A DNA stretch of 64,000 nucleotides from Dactylellina haptotyla (taxonomy: Eukaryota > Ascomycota > Orbiliomycetes > Orbiliales > Orbiliaceae): assembly GCA_031310005.1 (NCBI GenBank), contig CM062382.1:2418001-2482000 (forward strand). Reading direction: 5' to 3'. This document shows positions 47,345 to 58,175 of the stretch, piece by piece. The position numbers and the translations under genes were made by a program. Below the pieces are notes generated by a model, which worked only from the letters and a program-made list of their open reading frames with translations, was not told the DNA's origin and did not search any database. Every line of letters begins with the position of its first letter. Within the stretch, counting starts at the first letter, position 1.

Positions 47345-48118
47345 TTATTTCGATTTCCTGAATAGAAAAGTCTGTCGAAACAGTGAAACATCGGGTTTTC
47401 CGGGTTTGGCTAGTGGTAGTTCGCATGGCAAAGTCCAAAATCTCCAACGATGTTGCTTCAAGCGATCGATGGCGGTGGGATGATATATTGCTGCGCCTAT
47501 ATCTTCCGCATCGAGAGAAGCTCGAGAGGGAGCTTGCGATCTGGAGCCCGAGGGTACCTTCGAAACCATATCGAGAGATGCCAACGACCGGGTTTCGAAC
47601 AGCCGCTGGGATTTAAGAAAGCACCCTAGACTATCGCTACTGTCCGAACGAATTTCCCCCCCAAAATGAACAGTACGACGCGGGAGGGATACCTCAGACG
47701 TCGAAGCTTGCACAAGCTGCTTCAGGTCGAATTGTCGGGTAGGCTTGAAGCTTCGGTTGTTAAGCGTGGGCCCGTCGCTTGTTCCCTGCGCCAGGCCAAG
47801 AGCGCCGGCCAACCACAGCAGCCGGTTGCTCGAAGCCAGCCCCAACGGGGCAATGCTCGTCGCCATGACATACTCTTTTGCCCATCGTGATTCAACATCG
47901 TCTCCGAGTTTTCGGTCGGGTTCTGCAGTGCTGGTCAAGGCCATAGTGCAGCGCCTTGGCCCGGAGTCCCAACCAACATTCGAGTGCGCTTGTCGATTTC
48001 GGTGGGCAGAAGCCGCCGCGTTGCACACTCGCATGCTCCCAAGACTCCAAGGCCGTTCCCCAAGTTCCTTGCGAAAGTGCATCGTTTTCCCAGCAGAGTT
48101 AGCTGGGAGCGTTTGCAT
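47345..48118 (-). CDS. Doubtful intronless ORF, hypothetical protein
   Basis: A 257-residue uninterrupted frame opening with ATG (MQTLPANSAGKTMHFRKEL). It is long for chance in this window and has mixed composition, but I see no domain, signal peptide or membrane segment except a weak hydrophobic patch (NRLLWLAGALGLAQ). A 144-residue frame lies on the opposite strand over its first half, and other frames are open too, which suggests GC-rich sequence poor in stops. Codon pattern and promoter give no clear verdict. Could be a lineage-specific gene, a decayed gene or noise. Confidence 0.3.
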   Translation of the reverse strand: MQTLPANSAGKTMHFRKELGERPWSLGSMRVCNAAASAHRNRQAHSNVGWDSGPRRCTMALTSTAEPDRKLGDDVESRWAKEYVMATSIAPLGLASSNRLLWLAGALGLAQGTSDGPTLNNRSFKPTRQFDLKQLVQASTSEVSLPRRTVHFGGEIRSDSSDSLGCFLKSQRLFETRSLASLDMVSKVPSGSRSQAPSRASLDAEDIGAAIYHPTAIDRLKQHRWRFWTLPCELPLAKPGKPDVSLFRQTFLFRKSK

Positions 48119-48715
48119 CGTGAAGCGGATGTCATGCCGGCCTGGGCGGAGGATCGAAAGGGTTAAAAACGAACATTAAACCCCCCATTTATAATGGAAA
48201 TGGGAGGGCTAGACCGAGGAGACGACATTGGCACACCCATGGCACAGGTCTATATATAATCAATCAATCTCCGCCGACTTGCTCGGGCTCATCCCTCATG
48301 ATACCTCACCTGTATCACACCCACTGCAGCACTGTACTTTCCTTGCCCACGTTCCTTACCTCCGCATCCTCTTTTTATTCCTTTCCTTCCCGCGATCGAT
48401 CCTTGTCTCTCCTTTGAGCACGAGTTTCACGATCCTTCCATTCTTTTCTATCACTTATTCTTATCATCTTGTTAAGGAATACAGGTTGATCTTATAGCGC
48501 AGTGTCGTATCAAGTCGCTAGCAGGTATAAGACATCGATATATACATTGACGTATATCGATAAGGCCTTTTACTTGTGACTAAGCGCTTTTGGAAATTGT
48601 TATCTACGATCTTCCAAACTCTCTAGTCTATTGAAGGGTCGACTTGATACCCAGCTATTACATATAAAAAGTTGTTCTGTGTATTATACACACGCACCGG
48701 TACCTCCCTCCCAAT
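48119..48715. other. Promoter and leader of the beta-propeller gene
   Basis: C/T-rich leader (about 48290-48470) on the plus strand, then AT-rich sequence up to the ATG. No gene supported. Confidence 0.5.
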
Positions 48716-50393
48716 ATGTATAGCAAACTCATCAACATCGGAGTGGTTGCTCTCCCCCTCTTCGCTCTGTCAGTTGAAGGTGCCACGTTCAAGGTTCCAT
48801 TCGGTCAAAACAAGACTGCCCTTGCCGCTCCTAGTTTCAGAGTCGCAGGCGTGAACTTGAAAACAAAGATACAGGTTGCAAATGCCATCTACTTTCAGAC
48901 AAACGCCCTCGATGCGGATAACGAGGTCGTTGCCTGTAAAATTAAGAGCGACGGCAGTATAAGCAGCCACAAGAGGTTCAAGACTGGGGGCAAGGGAGGT
49001 CAGACGAAAAAGCTTGATAGAGTTGCCGCGGATACTAGCACTGCAGATGATGGCTTTGGGGCCCCTGCTACCGCTGCAACCGATGCTCTGTTCAGCCAGC
49101 ATTCTCTCATCGTTGTCGATGAGGTACGTACCAAAACTAGAAGTCTTCGTATTTATGAGCCGGCTTGAGCATTATGCTAACCTGCAGTGATTTGTCTTTC
49201 AAAAGTATCTATTCACTGTAAATGCCGGATCGAACTCGGTCACTATGTTCAGCATCGATCGATCGGACCCATGCAGGCTCACGCAAGTCGGAAAGGTTGT
49301 CACTAGTCATGGTGACCTCCCTGTCTCTCTCGCATATTCCAAGAAACTCAAGACTCTGTGTGTCGCCAATTCTGGCGATAGGTCCGGTGTCGCTTGCTAC
49401 AACGTAGACGGTGGAAAAGGCCTGAGCTGCATGGACAAGGAGCCCCTCCAACGTACGGGAACCACGGAGAAAGGCGCAAACGGTGCTGGTACCATATCCG
49501 ACATGTTCTTCACCATGGACGATAAATCCCTTGTCGTTATAACCAAAGGCAACAAAGCCGCTAATCAGACCAGCACCGTCGACGTCTACCCTACCAGCTC
49601 CAAGAGCAAAACCAAGGTTACCACCAATGGTGTCAGATCCGAGATCAAGGGTGCACCGACCCTCTACGGCACCATCCAGGTCAACGATAAATGGTTCTAT
49701 GCTACCGATGGAACATTCGGTCTCGCAAAGCTTCAGTATGATCCATCGAGCAGAAAAGTGACTCTCGTCGATACAGACACCGAAACCATCGATTTCCAAT
49801 CCTCCACTGGCTGGATCGCCAAATCTGATAGAACCGGCAGCGTCTACGTTTCCGATCTCCAGATGAACCGTATCGTCGAGTTCAACGTAAAGGATGCCAA
49901 CAGAACCTCAGACCAGAGTTTCCTCTCCGGACAACCCGGCAATCTCGATGTCGCGGTTGGCGGTGACTTCTTGTACACCCTCTCCCCGTCGAACCCAGAT
50001 CTCGCCAGCAATACATCCATGATCCAGATCATGTATTTGAGAGAGAAGGGCAACATGACCGATCTTGGCTCCTACGTCTTTGACGCTGACGATCATATTA
50101 CATCGCAAGCCCACGGTATGGGTGTCTACGGCGGTAAGACCGGCGGCAGCATTATGGATGTTGTCAAGCAATACTTGCCACAGATCAATAGTGTTGTCTC
50201 CGAACCACCTGCTGTGCAATCAACATCATCCTCATCCTCATCATCATCCTCATCAACCACATCAACCACATCAACCGAACCAGCAGCCGCAGATTCGACA
50301 CCTGCCTCGGAGCCGACAACATCGGCATCAATGGCTGATGCATCACCTTCTGCTGACCCCGCGGATGGCTATAAGAAGAGATACAGGCTTTAG
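48716..50393 (+). CDS. Secreted beta-propeller protein, 3-carboxymuconate cyclase/lactonase-like
   Basis: Exons 48716-49123 and 49206-50393 (82 bp intron with GCTAAC branch) give 531 residues. A signal peptide of about 22 residues (MYSKLINIGVVALPLFALSVEG) is followed by blades with the repeating pattern of seven-bladed lactonase-like propellers: ALFSQHSLIVVDEYLFTVNAG, SNSVTMFSID, LPVSLAYSKKLKTLCVANSG, SVYVSDLQMNRIVEFN and GGDFLYTLSPS. Secreted fungal members include the immunodominant 60-70 kDa glycoproteins described as 3-carboxymuconate cyclase-like; most have no proven catalysis. A Ser/Thr-rich low-complexity tail (about residues 500-515) is coded by a TCA/TCC/ACA-type repeat. There is no GPI-like hydrophobic end, so the protein is probably released or wall-linked. 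Confidence 0.8.
50218..50280 (+). repeat. Imperfect trinucleotide repeat coding poly-Ser/Thr
   Basis: TCA/TCC and ACA/ACC-type triplets in tandem within the propeller gene; it keeps the reading frame. Confidence 0.75.
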
Positions 50394-52486
50394 ATTTATA
50401 GACGGATATTTTAGGCGTATTTTAGAAAACAAAACATTTTAGGAGTTAAGGCGGAGCCAGGCTATCTATTTCCTATTCTGTCTCATTTTTTCTCTCTCTT
50501 CGAAGTTTTAAGAAGTACTATAGCTAGCTAGCTACGGAGCAGAACGAAATCAAAATAAGTGTTGAGGGTGTTGCATTCATGGCGTCAGCGTAAAGAAACC
50601 CAGTTTCCCAATAAACCAATACAGACATTTCCCGCGAAACTATTCGCCATTACGTTCCCGTTCTCTCAAGCTTAAGCTCCCAGTTAAGAAGACTCGTTTA
50701 AGAAAACAAGGGTAGAAAACGGTAATCCGAGGCTCTGATTGCTCAGAGGTAAGCTAAATAACGAGAAACCGTTGTTTTTCTGCCGGCTTTTTGGTGGGAA
50801 ATCCAGAAGGTCGAACATTAGACTTACAGATGCCTAAACAACCATAAAAGACGGATTTTTTGAGCCGAAAGTCGAAGCTTAGAACTCCGACCCGCCGTTG
50901 GTGTGTATCAACCGGTCATTCGCAGCAAGGTCTCCCTTCTAGACTTCGCAAGGGAGAAAATCCGATGAGAAATTCATGGCTCCCCCCTAGCGCTGCCGCT
51001 TGCATGTCCGTTATTCCCTTTTCAGTACCTGTCGGTCACTGCGCGAACAGGAACTGGGGAAAGAGCTGAACAAAACGGAGCTAGTGTCGTCTCCTCTTCT
51101 CTTCCTCGTTCTTTTTTTTTTTTTTTATCCCGCCACTCATGTTCTTCATGTTTTTTTTCTCTCCTTCTTGCTCTTCCTCTCTTCCTTTTTTTCCGGACAG
51201 TCGAAAATACCTGATGCCTGCTTACCCCGCAAATACCTCAAGAACCTAAGACGAATGCGAACTGTGAACTGTGGGGAAATTAACCAGGGTCCAGATTAAA
51301 GAAAACGAAAAAAATCTTGTAGAGAAAAAAAAAAAGTTTCGAGTTTATTCCAATGCGAAGTAACAGGTTGTGCAATTTTGTTTTTTTTTGCTTGGTCAAG
51401 GGTTATTCCTGTCGTCTCGATGCTCTCTTTATGAAAGGGAAACGAATGGTACCTTGTGTTTCGTTTCGAATACGAAGCAAGGCCCGAGGTAGGGGGAAAA
51501 TATTTTTGAGCTCAACCGGTGTAAATTGGTAGCGCCTGCCGAACACAAAGGGTTCAATCAAAAGGTTCTCAAACTCCAGCTTTTGGCATTGCAGTCAGCG
51601 ATTGGATGCTTTTAGTTCGAGCCCAATTGGGCTGTCATCTGATCATCCCACGCAAGAAGCAAAGATCAAGTAATTTTTTGGGGAAAAAAAAAAGTGCGCT
51701 AGCGACACCTCGTTTTCTTGGGGTAAAATTTTTGTTAATTTATTACTATCTAGTAGCAGGAGTATTTTATTTCTTTAAATTTCTCTATAATCCCTCGTAG
51801 ATCAGAGAAAGGGGGAGGGGGGGAATATATATGATATGCCGAAAAAAGAGCGATGGGCGAGGAGGCGATATGTGAGAGTATATACATGAACGGAAAGATG
51901 CAAACGAGTATGTAGATCGCAAGGACAATAAGGAAAAAGGAGCGCGTTTCGTTCGGTTTTCGACATTTGAATAGAGTGATGAAAAACAAAAACCAAAAAA
52001 AAGCAGCCAGAAAATTATACAAGTGATGCCTCCAATTAGTTTCCCCCGCCATTGCCATATAATTTCCCATGAATAAAAAAATTAGGAGACCAGAAACGCC
52101 CGAAGCCAAAGAGAGCAAGAGAGAAACATCTCGCAAAAAAGGGATAAAATAAATGTTATGTGATATATATGTTGAATTTTCGTTATGTATGGTAACCGTT
52201 GTAGTAGATATAATTGTGTTTTTGGGGGGGTTTCGTCAAGATGTAAATGATATGATGGCGGATATGTTTCGTAGATGGCGAAATTCATGTTTTTTTTAGA
52301 TGATGGGTCGTGTTTTCGATGTTAATGTCGATGAATGCTTTCGTTATAAATATTTTTGTATGTATCGTATAAATGAACAGCTGGAAATCAAAACGAGTAA
52401 GAAATGTTTGAACGGAAGAAAAAAGTAACGGAAAATACTGGCGAGCATGACTGGAAGGAATGACTCGGTGGTCATAGCCAGAAGTA
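50394..52486. other. Intergenic between convergent propeller and C2H2 genes
   Basis: 2.1 kb of 3' flanking sequence with several T and A runs (for example at about 51112-51126 and 51324-51336). A stretch at 51510-51570 has vague tRNA-like boxes but does not fold. No gene supported. Confidence 0.5.
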
Positions 52487-53904
52487 TTATTCCTCCATCT
52501 TGCCAAACACGCCATCTTCGTCATCGTCATGCTTCGCCGGTGCAGCAGAAGTCGGCTTTTCATCCTCGTCATCGTCTTCAACAACGACCTCAGGTCCGTT
52601 TAAACGAGCACGATAGGAAGAAGAGTGAAGAGCCCTTCCGGTCTGATCGTGATCGCTATCGTCCATATCTACATCCTCACTCTCAAAGTTGCCAAAAGCT
52701 CCAGCCGCGGTTCCACGGATTCCACTTTGTGGGGCAACAGGATTGGAGGTAATGTAGTTGGTGGTCAGGGTACGCGGAGACCCGAGGCCACGGAACTCAT
52801 TTGGAGGAGATGCAAGTGGCAGTGGTGGTACATTCCCAGTTTTCAAAACTGGCTTGGTCGGGGCCAAAACTGGCGTTCCCCCAAAACTACAGCTCAGCAT
52901 CTGGACGGCTGCGGCTAGCGACTCGTCGTCTTGCTGGGCGGATATCGCTCGAGGACTCAAAAGCCCAGATGATGGGACTTGGGGACGCATGGAAGCTGGA
53001 GAGGCAATAGGCGTGACTGATTTTCCACCAAAGGAACTCCCCATAGGTGGATGCTGATACGATCTCGAATAAGGAGCGGCGGCTCGGGAGTGGCTTCCGT
53101 GACGTCTCGTCGGCTGGCCGGCGCTAGAGATGGCCCTAGACCTGCCGCCGGGCTGAGGAGATGTCATCCTTTCAGACATTGGTGGAGGCGAGTCTTCTGA
53201 GGTTGAATCATTAGAAGAATCGTTCATCATGCTGTAGGAAGCCGTAGAGCTCGCAGATTGCGGGGGCGTATTGGGTTTCATCGAAACGAGAATTGACGCC
53301 GCTTCCAGAAGTTGTACCTGCTGGTGCTTCGAGATGAGCAGCTTTGACGTGTATGACCACTCTGGGGTGTGTTCCCATCTAGATAAATAAATCAAGTGTA
53401 AGCAGATGGCTTTGCAAATAAAGTATACTTTGAGGGGGCGGTGCCGGTGCAGTTCGAGAGTGAGTCGTACAGATGCTTCGTCAGGCAGCTGCTATGTTTG
53501 TAGCCCTTGCCGCAGTGTTCACACTTAAGTTCACCTTTGACATGCTGCCCGTCTTCAGGTCCATCACTTGGTCTTCGAGCCTTTCTTGCGGATCCAGGTC
53601 CCAGTTCCCCGTCCTCTTCAATCGCATTTTCTGGCACAACTTCCTTCAGAGCCGTCCCAAAGCTGGATTTTCGGAATCCCGAGGTCAGAGCGGATACCCC
53701 GTGAGTCGGAAAACTGGATGGCGGCGATGGGTAATCGACTACTGCAGGATCAGATGGGCCATCTTCTGGTATCAGAGTTGGTGATTGAAGAGCCTCCTGC
53801 TTCAAGTCGACGACGGTCACTGGAGCCGGGTCCGCGGTGGCATTCGCTGTCACCTCCTTGAGAGCAGCCACCGCAGCCGCATGAGATACGGCGTTCGACG
53901 ACAT
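52487..53904 (-). CDS. Conserved fungal single C2H2 zinc-finger protein
   Basis: Exons in transcript order 53904-53471 and 53378-52487 (92 bp intron) give 441 residues. The splice falls inside the finger and rebuilds CEHCGKGYKHSSCLTKHLWEH (C-x2-C-x12-H-x3-H, residues 128-148), followed by TPEWSYTSKLLISKHQQVQ and LLEAASILV. That block is strongly conserved in this ascomycete family. The N-terminal half is acidic and Pro/Ser-rich; the C-terminal half is Ser/Pro-rich with ASPxxMRP-type blocks and ends in an acidic DDDEDEKP and DDDEDGVFGKMEE. A nuclear regulator is likely; targets are unknown. The start ATG was chosen because the frame further upstream lacks any conserved feature. Confidence 0.87.
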
Positions 53905-56900
53905 CGACTTCCGCCGGGTTACCCGGTGTGTCGTGTTCGTCGTCCCCAGGGAGTGAGAGGCATGGTGGGATCGGTGGCTGGACTTGATCGGAACGGCCGC
54001 ACTCGCCGGAGGGATTGGATTGACTATCGAGTGAGGTATCCGAGGCGGGTGAGCAACCTGATATTCAGCATCAACGATCGAGTCAGCCAGTCTGCTTGTT
54101 GGGAGCAATACGCGCACGACGATGAGGGCGAGGACGTCAGAATCGACAGGTTGCTTGCTTGCGGCGGCGGAGAGACGACGTGAAGGCCAACAACAACACT
54201 TTCCGCCCAAATCCCCCAAATCCCCAAAAGGCCAGCCAACGCAACGACCAGACAGCCAGCCAGACACTATCACAACCCGGCGAGCATGACGACAGCGGGA
54301 GTCAACCCAACCGAGGCCTGGACCGTCCAGCAATTGGATCCAACCAGAGGGGACTCGTCTCCAGCATCATATCCAGTATGTTGAAGACTGGGAGCATGAT
54401 GGGATCGGGGCTCGAATCAATCAACCGTTTGCCAAGGCCAAATCGGCATATTGTGGACAAGGTAAGCAAGAAAGTCGGATGATCCACTGCGATTTACCTT
54501 TGACGATGCCATCGTTTTTGTTGGTCGTATGTGCTCGGAGGGTTAGTGATATTACTACTATATTACTCTAGGAGAAGGTTGGGGGCCAGATTATGGGGTT
54601 TGTTCGTAGAGGTGGACTTTTGAAGCGAAAGCGAGATTCTGTGGCTTTGTGTCGAAAAAAAATTAAAGGAAAACCCTGGAATTAAACTTCGAGTAGTCGG
54701 CTGTCCCTGCAGAAGTCGAGACGACGACGGTGTTCCGTACCGTGAAGGTAAGTATCGGCACTCTGTAGGTCTTCGACAGAAAGAATGTCCTCCCAGGATT
54801 CACAACCCCAAATATATAGAAGTTGCTGGCAGATCGACAGAGCTAGGTATTCGGCGCTGGCGAGGGTAGGGGGAAAAAAAAGTCTCGAGGATTATCTTGT
54901 GAGGAAATAATATCGCCAAACCAGCTCGTCAGAGATTAGGAGATATGGGTGGGATTTAACGAGGAAGGATGGGCAGGCCAAAAATAAATAAAACAAAATA
55001 AATAAAATGTGGATACTGAAGAGGGAGAAAAAGAGAAAGCGAGGTGGTTTTATTTTTCTAACTTGTAGAGAATGGGATTAATTTTCTTAAGGGCTAAAAA
55101 AAAAAAAAAAAAACGGGCACAGCAAACTAGTTGTGCCTAGGATGTGAAAAAAGTTAAGGTTGTACAAAACAATACAGAGAGAAAGAAGAAAAAAATGTTA
55201 ATTAGTTCAAATATCCCTTTGGGGCTGCAGAGCGGTAAGACGTCCAGCGGAAGGGGCAACTTTTTGCGTTCACAAGCACGTCGAACCAAATCCGATGGTT
55301 GGTGAGAGGTAGGGTACGGGTTTGCTCCTTTTGCGTTTAGGACTTGCGAGGGATAACCTCGATGGATTATTAATTTTTCAGGAGAAGCTGTGGAGAGAAA
55401 CAGGCAGCAACAACTAAGAATCGTGGGAGCCAGGTGTGTGTGTGTGGGAAAGCGATCAAAAGAAGAAAGGAAGGCGCTCGTAAATAGAACCTCCAGATTA
55501 ACAGGCTGTATGGATCGGTATAGGTGAGATTTTAGAGTATTGGTTTCGCAAGAATATGAAGCATAGGAATATTAAACTATCAGGGCTCAATAGAAGTGCC
55601 AGTCCAAAGCAAACATAGAACTTCGATAATTCTAGCAAGAGGAGAATCCGAATGAAGAAGGTTTCCTACTCCCCCAAAAAACAAAAAAAAATTATAAGAG
55701 ATGAAAAGCTGGAGGATTTGTGCGCCTGGAAATGTATCGAAGCTCTATACTGCTGCATGGTGTATGGTTAGTCGGGCTTTTTTTTTTTTTTTTCTTGAAG
55801 AATGAGGTGCTAAGTGGAGAAAGGAAAAAAAAAAAAGGAGGAAAAAGAAAAGAATGAAAGGCCAGTTGTTGTCAAGGTACAGCGAAGTACCGACGACGTG
55901 CTCTATCTAACAATACAAACTTCGTAGACTACAAGTCTCCCTACAAGTACATGGTGTGCGGCCGACAAGGAGGGTGACAGACGACACGCAACTTTGGTTG
56001 GGCGAAAGACCAGGACCAGTTCAGTGCTGGGCGACGAGGCCCACTTCTTCCCTTTCGAAGTGTGGAGCCGTATTGGCTCAAGCAGACCTGCGTCGGGTAA
56101 GACTAGCAAACTTACCATTCCTTCCACCTTTTAACTTCGAAGAAAAAATTTTTTTTTTTGTTCGCTTCGAAATTTCTCTTCGACGAGCATGGTTCGCTGA
56201 ACTGTGTACCTGACCTTAAAAATGGTGGGATGAACTTTTAATTAAAAGTGCGCCCGGCATTCATCCTGCATGTGGTAGCCATGCTGAGAATACATTTTCT
56301 TTGAGGAAAGAAAATTTTTTGCTTTCTCTCTTTCCTAACGGCGTTCAGCTGGTCTAGACGACCTATCTTACCTCATCCTGGCGGTCACGGACTAGTTGGG
56401 GGTAGAAAAGTTTGTGCGTGTGTTCTCTCAGGTGATCGATAGCAGTGATGGCTTCACGAGACCGTTCCTGGAAGTCGAAGACGACCATCGTCGCTTCGAG
56501 CAACCATTTCCAGTTCAGAAGCACAACTAAAATAAAAAACTTTTTTGGTTCGTCGGGATTTCGAAAAAATATTGGGCGAAATGCGCCAGCCTCGACGAAA
56601 TTAGGTTTCATGCGGGTCGCGATTAAACTATCGATATGATATCGATCCCAAGGCTAAAGTGATAAGAATATTTTATAAGCAGGTTGAGTCGTCATTGTGA
56701 TTTCGAGGTTCTTTCGTACCTGCTCTATCCGTGCCTTTGGAGCTGGATTCAAGGACCACTGGAGCGAATTCCATGGATAGAATTTAGAAATACACCCAAG
56801 GCGGTGAGTTAGCCTGAACTAGGAAGCTTAAAAAGTCTCGCCAAATGTCCAAAACCTGTTCGGATAATTCAAGAGGCCCCCAACTAGTGCCAGAAGAGTG

Positions 56901-58175
56901 GGGTGGCCCCAGACCTCAATTGGAATGTGTGCGAGTTGGCCGACTGGCGTCGGGTTCGCATTTGATTCGATGGCCGAAATAAATATTTTTTTAGTGTAAC
57001 CAAGGCATTGTCAATGGAAGACCGTCATTTCTCTATTGGATCTAGTGGCTCACAATCATGCCTGGCATCAAAAATCCAGGATCTGCATCATCTCCCCTTA
57101 GAAAGGTATATTATCGATTGACGAGGTGTCCAGAATTCCCAAATTTCAGATGTTCTATGTAATTCCTTATTCGCTACCTCTACAAATGTACAGATTGGCT
57201 TGCATTTCCAAGCACTGCTTGATAGGGACATGGAATAATTTTATGCACTCAACATGCAAAATCCAAGTCAGATGGCGGGATAAAATGGCTAGAGTAGCTA
57301 GGATCAGAGGACAGGCAGACCTAGACACTTAGATACGGTGCTAGGTCAAGTTAAGTTAAGATTCTTATATAAACGTGCAATCGATACTATACCTCCTTTG
57401 CAACAAATGCTCTCTAGCAAGAAATGCCGAAGATAGCCTCGACGGTAGTTGCATATTCTAATGCGTCTAGTTGTATTTTCCAGCGAGGTAGATTCCCAGC
57501 AATCGGGTACTGACCGGGTAGCTTTTCCAACCACCAGATAGTTTCTTGGGTTTGCGACTGGAATCAGAACAGGAAAAGACAACAGCCAACACAACGAAAA
57601 ACTTTCAGCGCAGCACCTACGTCACGTTAGAGTCTGGTCATATTAACCCGACTATGATCTTCCTTTTCTGTAGACTGCTTTTGGCGTTTCGGCGGGCCCA
57701 CCCCAAATACAGGAATTTTGCTAAATATGCATGTTGAGCTCAAGGGCTTTCCACGTTTTCCCATCCTACGGTTTCCGCGCAAATTTTTGGTATTTAGGGT
57801 TTGGGATGAATTCCAACAGCCTACGCCAAAACGGGTTCGTCAATGACCTCATCCGATTTCCCGATCGAGGCTCCCAACGAAATGTACAAGAGCGATCTAG
57901 ATCCGAGGGCGAGATCGATCGCACATTCTTCAGATATCAGTGTTTTGATTGGAAAATATTGTGCATGTTGATTATGAACGTTTGAACGAAGATTTCTGCA
58001 CCTTTGTGATCGTGATCAAAGCCGGAGTCAAAGCCAACATTCTTGATGTAAATATGCTCTCTGGGAGTCCCGCAAACCTTCACGCAATCTATCCTCCACA
58101 GATCTGAACCCGACTCCTCAGTGTTTGAAACAGCTCCTTATCCTTAATTCCAACATCTTGCAATAATATCATTCT
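53905..58175. other. 4.3 kb divergent region between C2H2 and photolyase genes
   Basis: The first 1.5 kb is probably the leader and promoter of the C2H2 gene (pyrimidine-rich on the minus strand). Long A and T runs occur at about 55098-55113 and 55779-55792. A minus-strand frame at 56363-56611 (82 codons with ATG) is the only modest coding candidate and I do not support it. The photolyase promoter must lie at the right end. Confidence 0.45.

Noticed and set aside
51510-51580. tRNA-like stretch with A-box-like GAGCTCAACCGG and TTCAATC
   Set aside because: Arms do not pair into a cloverleaf and no anticodon stem forms.
56363-56611. 82-codon minus-strand frame with ATG
   Set aside because: Composition is acceptable, but there is no domain, promoter or splice evidence.
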